Shown here: one piece after another, positions 1 through 11,320 of the stretch
Numbering within the stretch: the first letter of the stretch is position 1
How the letters are laid out: each line of letters begins with the position of its first letter
DNA from: Eucommia ulmoides
Taxonomy: Eukaryota; Streptophyta; Magnoliopsida; Garryales; Eucommiaceae
Reading direction: 5' to 3'
Assembly (NCBI GenBank): GCA_016647705.1
Contig: CM028333.1
Location: forward strand, 18,535,743 to 18,599,742
DNA: 64,000 nucleotides
Translations under genes and position numbers: made by a program
Notes under the pieces: generated by a model
Seen by the model: the letters and a program-made list of their open reading frames with translations, nothing else
Told to the model about the DNA's origin: nothing
Database searches by the model: none

Positions 1-161
1 AATTTAGCCATTTAAGCTTTCAATTGTAAAATTTTTTAAGGCTCGAATTAGTTCTTGAAACATTCAAATCAAGACCTCCATTTTAATTTGGATTTTTTTT
101 TTTTTAGATTCACGAATAATTGACTTGGCAAAAATCATCATTATTTTTAAAAAAAATATAT

Positions 162-206
<45 letters not shown>

Positions 207-944
207 CTCTTTTTATAATGAAATTCCTGCATTTGCAGGACAAAATGTGGTGTTTACAGTTGCTAATCTTTGTCATACGAATTTCAATAGTACTTTCATG
301 AATTTGAAAGTGTTTATCTTTTGAATCGTGAAACACTTCTATCACCTAGATTGGATTATCAATTAAGTTTATTTTTGTTAGCGTTGGTAGAAGCTCTTTG
401 TCAGAAGAAACAAAAATATATATTGTATTTATGTGAGGTTGTAGCGGGACCTAAGTGAGAGTGTGATTGAATATAAAAGGAATATATATTGTAAGAGATT
501 TGATTCTTACCAGTGAAGATAATCGAAGTGAGTTTTTAGTGAATTGAATTTCCTACGACCTCAAAAGAATAGATGAATGTAAAAAAATAATTTGTCGAAC
601 TATTACAAAATATCTAATGTCAAGTTTTTATATCTCTAACTCTTTGTGTGCCCACTAGAAATATTCACAATTAATCAAAATTAAAATTCACTAGGCTAAA
701 TTAATTTGATTAGACATCTAAGTCAACATTACTTAAAATAAAACACATTAGTTAAATGGAACTATCTCAGACCACATCGGAAATTACTAATGGACACGAA
801 TTAATATAAATTACACACATACAAAAAAAAAAAAAATATAGGGTCCTCTATGTAAATTATTGTGCACTTCCAAAGACCCAAGTAATTTACCTTCAGGGAC
901 CCTATAGCGCACTTGTATGTTGCAGACATCAACGACGCAGAAGA
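1..944. other. AT-rich intergenic DNA upstream of LSM12
   Basis: No coding region is supported here. The stretch is AT-rich with a TA-dinucleotide run at about 168-204. The last 100 bases must hold the promoter and 5' leader of the LSM12 gene that starts at 945, but I see no convincing TATA box at a fixed distance, so no promoter is called. Confidence 0.6.
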
Positions 945-3900
945 ATGGCCTTGGACGCAAGCAGTGGCGATGAATTCGCAGTGGGTTGCATACTCTCCGT
1001 CAAGACCGCATTGGGAGACGAATTCCAGGGCCAAGTCGTCACTTTCGATCGACCCTCCAACATCCTCGTCCTTCATATCCTTTTTTCAAAACCCTAGAAT
1101 CTTAATTCTTCACGGCGTGTTTTATTTATATATGTGAATATATGGAGTCCATTTTTAATTTCTTTAACTGTGTGTTTGATTGGCACAAGAGGGTACGAAA
1201 TCTGGGTCGGGACCGAATCGAAACATAAGGCTTTTGAAAGCAAATTACATCAAGGAATTTTCGTTTCTGGGTCAAGGCGAAGACCCGCTTGATCTGAAGA
1301 AATGTTTCCTCGATCTCAATGCTCTTCAAGCCAGGGAAGAGTCAGCTATTAGGTAAGCTGCTACGTCCCAATTGTTGATTTTAGCTGTAATTTTGAGATT
1401 TTTTTTTTGAAGGAAACAAATTGGTTTATGGAAATTGCAGGCAAGCAGAGATTGAAGCGGAGAGGTTTGGGATTGGAGTTTCTGCTGAAGCTCAAAGCAT
1501 TTTTGATGCTTTGTCTAAAACGTAATACTTCTCTGCTTGTTTGTTACTTCTGTTCTCGTGCGCACTATCAATATGCAGCATAAATCTCTTATACTATCAT
1601 CACAGTTTATGGATTTTTGTTTGGCTAACTGAGAGAGCCATTTCATTTTTTGAATTCTAATTATGCTTAATTGAACATTTTTCTGGGAGCATAATTGACA
1701 AAGGAAGATTTCTATATGAGCTTAGTTATTTAAGGCCCCGTTTGTTTAGTGTTTCTGCTCCCAAATTCTTGTTCTTGTTTCTAGAATTTTTAAATTCAAG
1801 AACAGAAACATGTTTCTATTCCCAAATATTCTCAAAAACATTGAGATTACTTCCAAAATTCGTGGGATTTTCAAAAAAATAGTTGTTTTCATTCCTTCCT
1901 ACCTTGTTGGTCTCAAATATAGGTTTTTCAGTTTTTTTCATCAATTTAGGCGAAGAAAAACTCAACAAAGTACTTTCTTATAATTATTTTTTTAGTTATA
2001 ATTAATCTTATGGATGTGTTTTTATTTTTCTATAATTTGTGAAAATTAATTGCTTAGAAGAAATATGTGAGTCTATTCTTTTTATTTAAAGGAAATTTAA
2101 AGAAATATGTGAGAACTAATTCTGTGACCAAATGTATTTTTTTTGGTTTTGTTCTCATAAAATATGAAATGATTTAAGAACAATTGTCGTAACGAAACAC
2201 ATTTCTGTTTTTACGATTATTGAGAACGGTAACATAATTCTCATCCCATTTCTTTCGGGATTAGAAAATAGAAAAACTGAAATGTTAACCAAACACCACC
2301 TAAGTTTTCCTTTTGCTTGTGAATTCTCATTGCCAGTTATGTTATATAAGAGCCTGTTTGGTTTTCTAAATCATCCTATTTTATGAATTATATTATTTTT
2401 TATGAATTGATTTGTATATTTTTCCATTACCTATGATTGGATTGGATTGGATTGGATTTAATTTAATTTACATGTTGTTTGCTTGAAAATAAAAACATAT
2501 AACTGTTTTAGTTTAATTAAATATTTTTAGCTATATTATACACCATTTACACGAGAAAATGAAACACGAAGCAGAACGAAAATGTTTAGCTAGCTAATTT
2601 TACATGTTTTTAATTTTTACAATCAAAAGCTAAACTATAACACTTCATAAAATGATTAATTGAAAAAATAGTACAATTTCCGAATCAATAAGGCTGACAT
2701 TGTTGGCCAAATGAGTTCTTGGGAGAAAAATTTGTTTGCAATGATCACTTATTTTACGAGAACCATCTCAAATTTCCTTTATTTTAGGCTAAAAAAGGAG
2801 GTGGCTGTTTTTGTCCCTTTCTTTGCAATTGAGCCTAATGCAAGTGTAGATCCAAATCCTACACTTCGGTATACAACTGTGTTGTCAAAAATTAGTAGAT
2901 GATCTAATATGGGGTAGTTAAGGCCCAGTTTGGTTATTGTTTCCATTCCCTGATTTTTGTTTCCGCTCTCAAAAATTTGGGATTAGTGTAGTGAAACGCA
3001 TTTGGTAAACACGTTTGTGTTCCCAAAATTTTAGGAGTAATTCATTTACTCCCACAAAACTATTCTCACTACCACCCCGCCGGCTAGTCACCACCACCCC
3101 TCTGGCCACCATACATTTAAATTGAAAAAAAAATAACAAATGTTGCAACTAGAGTGTTTCTTGTTTTTGTTCTCCTAAATTAAACGAAACAATTTCAGAA
3201 CAATGGTTGTTATCAAACATGTTTCTATTTCCGGAATACTCCAAAACGGAAACAAAATTCTCATTCTAGTTTATGGAATCAGAAACAAAAAAACAGAAAC
3301 ACTAACGAAATGTCACCTAATTTTTTGACGTTGCTTTTTGTTTTCCAATCCAACTGATATATTAGCTTTTACTGATTTGGTGAGCTTTGAAACTGAAACT
3401 TGAGACTAGGCGTAGGATTTTAGTTGATTATGTGGCTTGAATTGTGATAATTTTACTCAAAGAATCTTACCAATGGTGGTAGAAAAAGATATCAATGTGT
3501 ACTAAAGTCTTTTGCTTATTTTCCCTATCTTAAATATGTAAAGAAAGATGGCTATGGTGGAACTTGTAAACGAAGACATGCTCCTGTTTTATTTACTTTT
3601 TGGGTCTTGGTGAACAGTCTGCAAATCCTCACAGTATTTTTTTGAGAAGTCTAGTAATGCTGTTAAAATTCCAAATTGATTTTCATATACTGCGGTAACT
3701 TTGGATTTCTAACAAAATTTTATGGACTTCTCAAAAAGTTCCTGTACTAGGTCACTATTTTCCATTTTCAATTTTCAATTTAATGAACTTCTATAAAAAT
3801 AAAGATATAGTGATGTCTAAAGTTTTTAGTTAATTAATTTTTGCTAAACCTTCAAGAAACAATGTCGATTACATATTATCTTAATGTGCCGTCCTATAAC

Positions 3901-4201
3901 ATTCATGGGTTAAGCATTCAATATCAATGTGTAATCTCAGGCTGCCAGTGCGCTGGGACAAGACAGTCATAGTTGTGATGAACGAAGTGCGTGTTAGCAG
4001 CCCATACCTTCCAGAGTCCGTTCATGGAGGAACACCTGCTGCCAATGATCGTGTCAGGAAAGTGGTAAGAATCACTCCCTAGAATAAACCTTTTACCCTT
4101 TTATAAAGTTTTTCAAGATAATTTCTCATCTCTCTTTTTTTTTTTTTTTTCAGCTCGAGTTTGAAAGAAGAAGGTTAAATGTTCGTAATCCTGGTCAATG
4201 A
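945..4201 (+). CDS. LSM12: LSM12-like RNA-binding protein, five exons
   Basis: Spliced gene with exons 945-1074, 1187-1352, 1441-1521, 3941-4064 and 4154-4201, giving 182 aa, the usual length for plant LSM12. The start ATG at 945 opens MALDASSGDEFAVGC and leads into an Lsm-type beta-barrel (about residues 10-65, with TFDRPSNILVL and RNIRLLKANYIKEF). Next comes the anticodon-binding-like LSM12 domain (about 75-170, with QAREESAIRQAEIEAERFG, SIFDALSKTLPVRWDKT and LEFERRRL). The protein ends NVRNPGQ then TGA. Known role of the family: an Sm-fold protein linked to ataxin-2-type complexes and mRNA handling, in cytoplasm and stress granules. Introns 2 to 4 have GT-AG ends. Intron 1 is AT-AC (see separate entry). 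Intron 3 is 2.4 kb and carries two MITEs. All exon phases join without any lesion, so the gene looks functional. Exon assignment rests on my memory of the family protein. Confidence 0.93.
1075..1186 (+). other. U12-type (minor spliceosome) AT-AC intron of LSM12
   Basis: A 112-base intron beginning ATATCCTTT at 1075, which matches the U12 5' splice-site consensus, and ending AC at 1185-1186. TTCTTTAAC at 1160-1168 matches the U12 branch-site consensus. It places the branch adenosine about 20 bases from the 3' end, within the short spacing this class needs. Splicing here joins LVL to QEGTKSG in frame, as the LSM12 family requires. No GT-AG pair in the interval gives that join. Confidence 0.87.
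1734..2300. mobile_element. PIF/Harbinger (Tourist-like) MITE in LSM12 intron 3
   Basis: A 567-bp non-coding element flanked by TAA at 1731-1733 and 2301-2303, the 3-bp target duplication typical of PIF/Harbinger. The left end GGCCCCGTTTGTTTAGTG and the complement of the right end, GGTGGTGTTTGGTTAAC, form imperfect terminal inverted repeats. The interior shares blocks with the element at 2932-3317, such as GAACAATTGTCGTAACG. Confidence 0.72.
2932..3317. mobile_element. Second Tourist-like MITE of the same family in LSM12 intron 3
   Basis: A 386-bp element flanked by TAA at 2929-2931 and 3318-3320. The left end GGCCCAGTTTGGTTATTG and right end ...GAAATGTCACC are imperfect inverted repeats. 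The interior block GAACAATGGTTGTTATC matches the block in the MITE at 1734-2300. It is non-coding. Confidence 0.7.
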
Positions 4202-5789
4202 TGATGCTGTCAAAACTTACCGGTAAAATCTGAAATGACGGGGCTGTATTGGATTCATCTGGGGAAGAAATTATCTTCCATTTGCTGGGAAACATCCAAA
4301 GCTTATATTAGTGATGAAGATCCTTTTTTTTTTTTTTAAACATATTATTACAAATTCTGTCATTTACTCACTTACTGGTAAGACTGTTTACTTTGTATTG
4401 ATCCTGGATAATTATGAGTTAATTACAATTCAGAGTTTCTCTCAAGATATCGTTGTGTTTTATGTCTGATTTTACACAAGTCTGCTAATTGTTATGATGA
4501 TACTTCTCACCTTCATCATTGCTAATATTTTGTGCAGTAACCATTGTATGTCTCTTTTTTTACAAAGACTGCTAAGAGCACCTATTGAAAGCCTCTACTT
4601 TCATTTCTACCAGAACAAGCATTTCCACATGTTGGGTGGTGACTTCGTCATCTTCACTTCAACGTTGTTGAGCAGGGGCTAAGGGTTGGGGTCCCACAAG
4701 GGGACACTTGATTTTAAATTCTCTTCCCCCCAATTTATGGGGAAAAATGAGGAAGTATGGAATGCATGAAAGTGAGAGAAAAGAATAGAGTATTAAGTGT
4801 TCAATTTTTGTTCATTTATGTTTTTTACTATTCGAATTGGACGCAAGTCCGAAATTAAATTGTGTTTAAATTTGATTTGTTTAATAATTAAATTCTTCGC
4901 GAGTTTAATCATGTTTTTTAAATAAATTATTTATTAATTAAATTTTAATGTTTAATAGTTGTATACATTATATATATATATATATATATTATATAAATGT
5001 TGGGGGAAAGAGTTTTGAACACCAAATCTCCCACTAGAAAGACACACTAAATAATTGCTAGATTACAAGTCTAACAAACTTAATTATTTACAATTATTTC
5101 TTTAAAATTAGATACAAAATTAACATACTTAATTTTCTAGCCAATGTAAAATTTTACAAATACTCAATATATTATAGTAATTAAATAGGTTAGATGTGCT
5201 CATATAAAATTAAAATTTAATTGAATTAAGTCTTGGAACAAATTGATATGTAAGATTGTATTATTAAAAAAATTTAAGAGTTTATTTTACTATTTTCTAT
5301 ACTCAAAACAGAATAAAATATTTTAATTTTATATTATTTAAGTTGTTCACAAACATTAACAAAACAAGTTTGAACATATAATTGTTTTTCTAATAAACGA
5401 GATTAATTGAAAATTTAAATTTAACTTACTTATTAAATGAATGAATGTTGAAGAAATTATTATTCAAACGAACTTGAGTAGTTCACAAACGATTTAGTTT
5501 ATTTATCTTCCTACACAGCCAAACGCGACTTAAATAATACTAGTTTTAGACCGGCACATTGAGTAAGCTTAGAAAAATTATACTAAATTTTGAATATTTA
5601 AGCCGGAAACATATAAGTATCATTTGGTTATTTTAATAGTAATATCCGAGAGCAAATACATAAATTTTAGTGAATAATGATGTTTTATAAATATCAAAAA
5701 TAAATATATCATTATTAAAAATTACATAAATAATCATAAAAGTGAAATAATGTTTTTACAAATTAATTATTACTAATTTGCGTTTTGCG
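4202..5789. other. LSM12 3' flank and AT-rich spacer
   Basis: The beginning must hold the LSM12 3' untranslated region, but I cannot fix the poly(A) site. The rest is AT-rich spacer with a poly-T run at 4326-4338 and a TA run at about 4970-4989. A segment near 4575-4810 has MITE-like wording (AGAGCACC, GGGGTCCCACAAGGGG) but no clear ends. No gene is supported. Confidence 0.5.
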
Positions 5790-6133
5790 TTTCAATTTGC
5801 AGTCTCTAGGGTTTATGCTATTGGGCACTCCTCCGTCGCCGTCGGCCTGATTATCTACCGCCGTCGCCGTGACTCCTCCGGTCATCGTCTCATTTTGATT
5901 AGGTAAGCGTTTCATTTTTTTTTTGTTTGTTTTTGGATTTTTTTTCGTGTATATGTGTGTATATATATACGAAATATATGTGTGTATATATGGGTTTTTT
6001 GCATTTTTGGTTTATTTTGCGTTTTTTCAATTGTTTTTTTTTTTTTTTGGAAATGTAGATCTCGGCCCTCCATCGTCGTCACCCACTCTTCCGTCGCGGA
6101 TCTTGCTCCTCCGCCACCGTCTGTCTCGTTTTG
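5790..6133 (+). other. Probable MULE 5' leader exons
   Basis: Two GC-rich blocks stand out from AT-rich surroundings: about 5790-5902, ending before GTAAGCG, and 6059-6133, between a TTTTTTGGAAATGTAG acceptor and a GTTAGTAA donor. They are pyrimidine- and CCG-rich and I see no conserved protein in them. They look like untranslated leader exons of the transposase transcript that follows at 6622. A long GT run lies just downstream (about 6280-6320) in the next intron. Confidence 0.45.
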
Positions 6134-6275
6134 GTTAGTAAACCAATTTTTTTTTCTTTTGTTTTTTTCGATTTTTTCGTAACGTAGATCTAGATCTATA
6201 TAATTTGGAAATGTAAATGTAGAGTAATTTTTCTTTTTTTTTCTTTTTTTTTTTCCCTTTTTTTTTTTTGGTTTT

Positions 6276-6313
<38 letters not shown>

Positions 6314-6621
6314 TGTGTGTATATATATATATTTAGGTTTATGTTTATATATATTTGATTTTAGTTAGAAATTTATGTTTTGATCTCAATTAGAAATTTT
6401 ATTTTCGGTTTAAGAAGTAAATTTATTTATGTTTAGGTTTGCATTTGCTAATTATTAACTATTTAAGTTTATTCAGTTTTAACAAATGATAATTAAGTTC
6501 CACAATTTTTATGAAGTTTTAATTGGGCAATTTAATTTTTTTAGTAACATGATAGATAATCATAATAATACCTTACATGTTTTGTTTTGATTTGTGAAAT
6601 TGTAGTTGTTTGAAATAGAGA

Positions 6622-8496
6622 ATGTTATATTATATCTGTATTGAGTGGAAAGATATTGGAAAGAACTGAGTTTGGGGTGTTGTATAGCATGTCTACGGTC
6701 AAATCGTTGGATGTTTGTCGGGGGATTACATTAAACGAATTAATTGCGATGTTACGACCTTATATTCTCAAGGATGGAGTTGATGAAACTTTAAAATTAA
6801 AGTGTAGGTTGCCGATAGCTACTATTGGTTTTAGGAATTATAGACACATGTTGTTTTCAATCGATGACGACGCGGCATTAGACCATGTGCTTCAGTTACC
6901 TCTTAGGGTACCCTCACTACTTGGTGTTGAGGTGTATGTCGAGGTAGAGCGAGCTTTTGATTACACTCCAATATTTTCTTCCCAATATGGTCCTTTTACC
7001 CAATTTTTAAGTCAAAGTTTCAATCCTCATATTATCGCATTATCTGGACAATTTTCTTCGTATAATATTCTCATTTCAACCCCAAAGTTGTTCAATCCAG
7101 TTACACTCATCAATCGTCTTACATTCCTGAATAATATTATCCCCATACAGTGATTGATCATGATGCAGGCACCAGTTCTGCCGCTCTACATCATCATCAT
7201 TCGCCAATTAGTCCACCGCACGACAACAATTGCGGTAGGTATGATGGGAATGTGGAGGGTGGGACGAATACAATCGATAGTTTCCACGATGTCGAATAGA
7301 CAAAGTTAGATGGTGATTTTGCGTTAGAGGAAAAGGAATGGTGGAGGTGGGGATGAAGATGAAGATATGGATGTCGAGCCGACAAGGCAAGGGAGTGAAC
7401 AATTACCGTTGCACAAGGTTCCTTCATTCTATAATTAGTTGGAATGGGGTGATAATGATGATATGATAAAGTCTAAGCCAAAGTTGCAAAAGAATTTTTG
7501 GACCCCGGAAATGGACGAATTCAATTATGGCATGGTCTTTAAGGACAAGAAACATGTTCAGAATGCCGTGAAGTATTACCATGTTATGAAAAATAAAGAG
7601 TATTGTGTAGTAGAGGCGAACCTTAAAATTTGGTCGATTAAATGCAAGCATGGTTGAGAGTGGAGGATGCGGGGCAACTCTAAAAAAGAGTCACGGAATG
7701 TTCCAAATTACGCAGTACAACGAGCGACACAGGTGTTTTTATAATCATACGACCTTGGATCATGTAAACTTGGATTCAGATGTCATTTATGACATGATAC
7801 TTGGATAGGTCAAAGACGATCCAGAAGTGAAGATGGGTATTATCATTGCGTCCGTGAAAGAGCCTCAGGGATTCACTATTTCCTACCGAAAGGCGTGGTT
7901 GGCTAGATCTAAAGCCATCGAGACCTTGTCTGGTAATTGGGATGAATCATATCGAAAGTTGTCAAAATTCATGTCGGCATTGCAGCATTTTAATCCTGGG
8001 ACGATTGTCAAATGGAGTATCGTTTCGACTGTTGAAGCTGGTTATTCGACATTCAACATGGTATTTTGGGCATTCCAACCTTCTGTGGTCGGATGGAGAT
8101 ATTGTTGATCTGTCCTCACGATTGACGGGACTCATCTATAAATTAAGTATGAGGGAAAGATTTTGATCACTATTGGGATGATACCGTCCAATGAGTGTTA
8201 TCATTTGGCATTTGCGGTGGTACCGACGGAGGACCATTGCTGTTGGTCCTGGTTTATTTTGATGCTGAAGTGCCATATTATTAAAGATCGGGCGGAGGTC
8301 ACGTTGATATCTGACAAACACACTGCATTATTAGTGCGGTCAGAACTTTAAGACTTAATCAACCAAACGAGCCCGCTCAGTATTATCGATTTTGTTTGCG
8401 GCATCTTTGCAGCAATTTTAATATCTTTAAATATCAACAACTAAAAGATCTTACTTGGAATGCGGGTGCTGCAATACAAGTTCGAAAGTACAACGC
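6622..8496 (+). pseudogene. MULE transposase, N-terminal part (broken)
   Basis: Encodes, in several frames, the N-terminal half of a MuDR/MULE transposase. 6641-7153 gives the N-terminal all-beta domain (SLDVCRGITLNELIAMLRPY, then LLGVEVYVEVERAF). 7439-7657 gives the MuDR DNA-binding region (FKDKKHVQNAVKYYHVMKN, IWSIKCKHG). 7827-8108 continues (ISYRKAWLARSKAIETLSGN). 8130-8496 gives the DDE core, with TIDGTHL (first aspartate), VTLISDKHTALL (second aspartate) and RFCLRHLCSNFN. Lesions include a frame change near 6640, stop codons in the 7160-7440 linker and after CKHG, a TAA directly after DGTHL, and further frame changes near 8120 and 8350. It therefore cannot make transposase. The coding text stops at RKYNA, exactly where the LTR element begins. 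Confidence 0.88.
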
Positions 8497-10042
8497 TGAT
8501 AGGTGTGAAAAACCTATCTATTTCTAAACTGGATTTGTTAGTTTTCAAGCATTTTAGTTATATTTAATTGTGTTTTAGTGTGTTTTAGTGTAAAATAGGG
8601 AAAGGACGTCAAAGGGCGAGAAACAGGTGAAAACGGTGGAGAAATGGTGAACAAAATGTGCAAAACAGGGTTTCGGTGAATGAAGATCACTGCCTAAGCG
8701 GAAGTTCCACCGCTTAGGCGGAAAAAAGGCAGAATGTTGGGTGCTGAAGGGTTGAACCACCGCCTAGGCGAGAAAACCAACGCCTAGGCGAGAAAACGAC
8801 AGAATATCTTGCCAGCAGCCACCGCCTAAGCGGAAAAACCACCGCTTAGGCGAAGTTACCTACAGAACTTAATCGACTTAAGTCCACCTCCTAAGCGGTG
8901 AACCATCGCTTAGGCGGTGACACTCTGCACAGAAATATCTATTTTTAGATATTTTGAAGATATTTTCCAAATCTCTCCTTTTAACCCCTTTCTCCACCAA
9001 ACCTAAAGGAGACCCTTAGATCTTAGACACTTCTAAAATGTGGGAGAGGGCTTGGTTGTTCTTGAGAGCACTCTTCTATGTCTAGTTAGATTAGATTAGT
9101 TTAGGAAGTAGATTAGATTAGTTGTAAAGAGTGTTCTTGGCCAATCCTTGAAGAGCTAGAAGAGGATGTTCATCAAGCGAGAAGAGAAAGCTCGGGAGGA
9201 CTGTTCTTTGGCGAAAGTGGACTACTCCACTTTGAGATTTGGCTTTTCTTCCCTTGTTTTCATCTTTGTATTTAATGTTTATTGTTGATGATGATGATCT
9301 CCTTTTGATTTAATGTTGTATTGGCTAAGAACATGTTAGTGTAATTTAGAGATTAGTTAGGGAAAGATGTAGTTGTGTAAATACTCATTTGGTTTAATAT
9401 ACGTTTCTTTAACGATTGTTGCTTTTAAGTCCGATTGTGTTTATCATTTGAAGACAATCTTAATATGCTTGTAATGGTATTAGGGTTGGATTTGAGAATC
9501 TAGAGTTTGACACTCGGGAGAAGTAACCCTGGATTCGGACTAGGATAAACACATCGTTACGACCTAACGACCCGGGAGGGTGTTGGTTAGTGTGCAATCG
9601 ATGACGTTGGGTCAAGACTCACGCGGCCTAGAGTCATTAAGACATTGAGGGGGACCTCTTCATCAACGCGAAGTCGCATATTCCCTCGTCTTACACTCAG
9701 AAGAGGTGGCAGAGGAGTTTACGAACCGAGATTGTCGGATACCTAAACTCCATTATTGTTAACCAAACGAAATCAAACGTGTATTAAGTGAACGAAATCA
9801 ATCCCTAATTAATCAACCTAGTTAGAATTAACCCACTAATTTTAGTTTAGCTTAGTTTAATTTCAATTCACGTCTTCCGTTGTCAGGATAACATGAGACT
9901 ATGTCAATTGCGGTATTCAATTCAATTATTCACACTTTTCTCTATGGGAACGATATCCGATCTTCAAAGATCCACTATATTAAAACTTTAGACCTCGTAT
10001 ACTTGCGAGCGTAAGTAGGTATGCGCAAATTCGCCCCTACCA
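8497..10042 (+). repeat. 5' LTR of Athila-like copy 1
   Basis: Begins TGATAGGTGTGAAAAACC and ends CGCCCCTACCA. It contains a cluster of palindromic GCCTAGGC/GCTTAGGC motifs at about 8690-8920 and the block GACCCGGGAGGG near 9570. The end block (GGGAACGATATCCGATC, then CTCGTATACTTGCGAG) is of the kind seen at Athila LTR ends. Confidence 0.9.
8690..8920. repeat. Cluster of palindromic CGCCTAGGCG-type motifs in the LTR
   Basis: About eight copies of a 10-14 base palindrome-like motif, variants of CACCGCCTAGGCGGTG with CTTAG or CTAAG centres, occur in roughly 230 bases, for example near 8694, 8709, 8761, 8781, 8821, 8840, 8887 and 8906. Two neighbouring copies at the end (8885-8920) read as a large dyad. 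The same cluster recurs in every related LTR in the window. Function unknown. Confidence 0.8.
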
Positions 10043-10440
10043 AGTTTTTGGCGTCGTTGTCGGGGATTAATGTGAATGTTATTTGAATATTGTCAAATTC
10101 TGTTCCCGTCAACGCCTACCAAGTTTTTGGCGCCATTGCCGGGGATTAATGTGAATGTTATTTGAATATTGTCAAATTATGTTCCCGTCAATGCCTACCA
10201 AGTTTTTGGTGCCGTTGCCGAGGATTAATGTGAATGTTATTTGAATATTGTCAAGGTCTGTTCCCGTCAACGCCTACCAAGTTTTTGGCGCCATTTCCGG
10301 GGATTAGTTTGAATTTTATTTGAATATTGCAAAAGAAACGCAGTATCGGCTCAGAACTTAAGTTTTAAATAGGAAAAGCAAATGTATCGTATCCTAGTTC
10401 TATCAACGCACCAAGTTTTTGGCGTTGTTGACATGGGATT
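10043..10440 (+). repeat. 79-bp tandem repeat that multiplies the primer-binding site
   Basis: After the 5' LTR the block AAGTTTTTGGCGCCGTTGCC plus about 60 bases is repeated. The common point (the A after CTACC) falls at 10042, 10121, 10200 and 10279, exactly 79 bases apart. A fifth, diverged copy starts near 10412. Each copy again contains the TGGCGCCGTTGCCGGGGA-like primer-binding site. The related element at 36330-46068 has only one copy (from 41599), so the array is private to this element or its sublineage. Confidence 0.87.
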
Positions 10441-11004
10441 AGTGTGAATTCTAAGTTGATATTGCGACTAAGTAGTCGAGTGTTAATCCTGACATTTATT
10501 TTTGTTTAGCTTTTAATTTTTATTTTTGTTTCATTCTGTTAATGAGATCAAGCAGAGCGAGAGACGATGAAGAATATTGGAATTCTTAATTCTCAATCCC
10601 GAGATTGAGCTTATTGCAATTGATAAGGATTGAGAGGAGAAGCCGACTTCAAAGCCGTGATCTTGATCCGACTAAGCATTTGAGCCCAAATTCCTTATCT
10701 ATGGAGAATTTTGGTGAAAAATACTTAGTGACACAATAGTCCAGCTGGGGACGGTAACTCAAGCGCTATTTTTTTTAAAGTGAAACTCAGGGTATCAAAT
10801 TACCCGATTTTTGTTACTATTTATTTGGTTATTTATTCTTTTTGGAAGCCAGCATGACTTCGGAACGTGTTCCGAAGTGAATTTAGAAGTATGGAAGTTT
10901 GGGGAAGTATTTTAAGTTTAAACACGTTGAAAAAGCGAAGTGAAAACGTACGGGGTAGAGCCGTATTTTGAAAATTTGAGAAAAACACAAAAGTGGGAGT
11001 TTCA

Positions 11005-11320
11005 GGCCTACCGCTCAAGCGGTAAACCATCGTTTAGGCGGTAAAAATACAGAGAATGTGTTTTTCAGCAAAAAAAGGCCCACCGCTTAGGCGATAAAAA
11101 TACAGAGTGGGTGAAAACAGCCCACCGCCCAAGCGGTTAACCACTACTTAGGCGGTAAAAATATAGGATGCACCAAATTTTCAAAATACACTCCACCGCT
11201 TAGGCGGATAAACCACCGCCTAGGCGAAATTTCATCAGAAGGTTTGGTTTTAAAGAAAAGAATTTCACTACTCAAGCGGTGAATCCACCGCCCAAGCGGT
11301 GAACCTTCTGCTGTTAAAAA
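11005..11320. repeat. Second cluster of palindromic motifs, internal region of copy 1
   Basis: About ten variants of CACCGCTTAGGCGGT, often with CTCAAGCGGT or CCCAAGCGGT arms, are spread over about 300 bases upstream of the ORF. The equivalent place in the second element (42188-42390) carries the same kind of cluster. The spacing is irregular, so this is a dispersed motif and not a simple satellite. Confidence 0.75.

Noticed and set aside
4494-4682. Possible extra exon after LSM12
   Set aside because: LSM12 ends properly at 4201 with the family C-terminus. The 62-codon frame has no known domain and lies in MITE-like text.
8575-8760. Short open frames in the Athila-like LTRs that recur in each copy
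   Set aside because: They recur because the LTR is repeated. They start and stop at different places in the copies and show no protein conservation.
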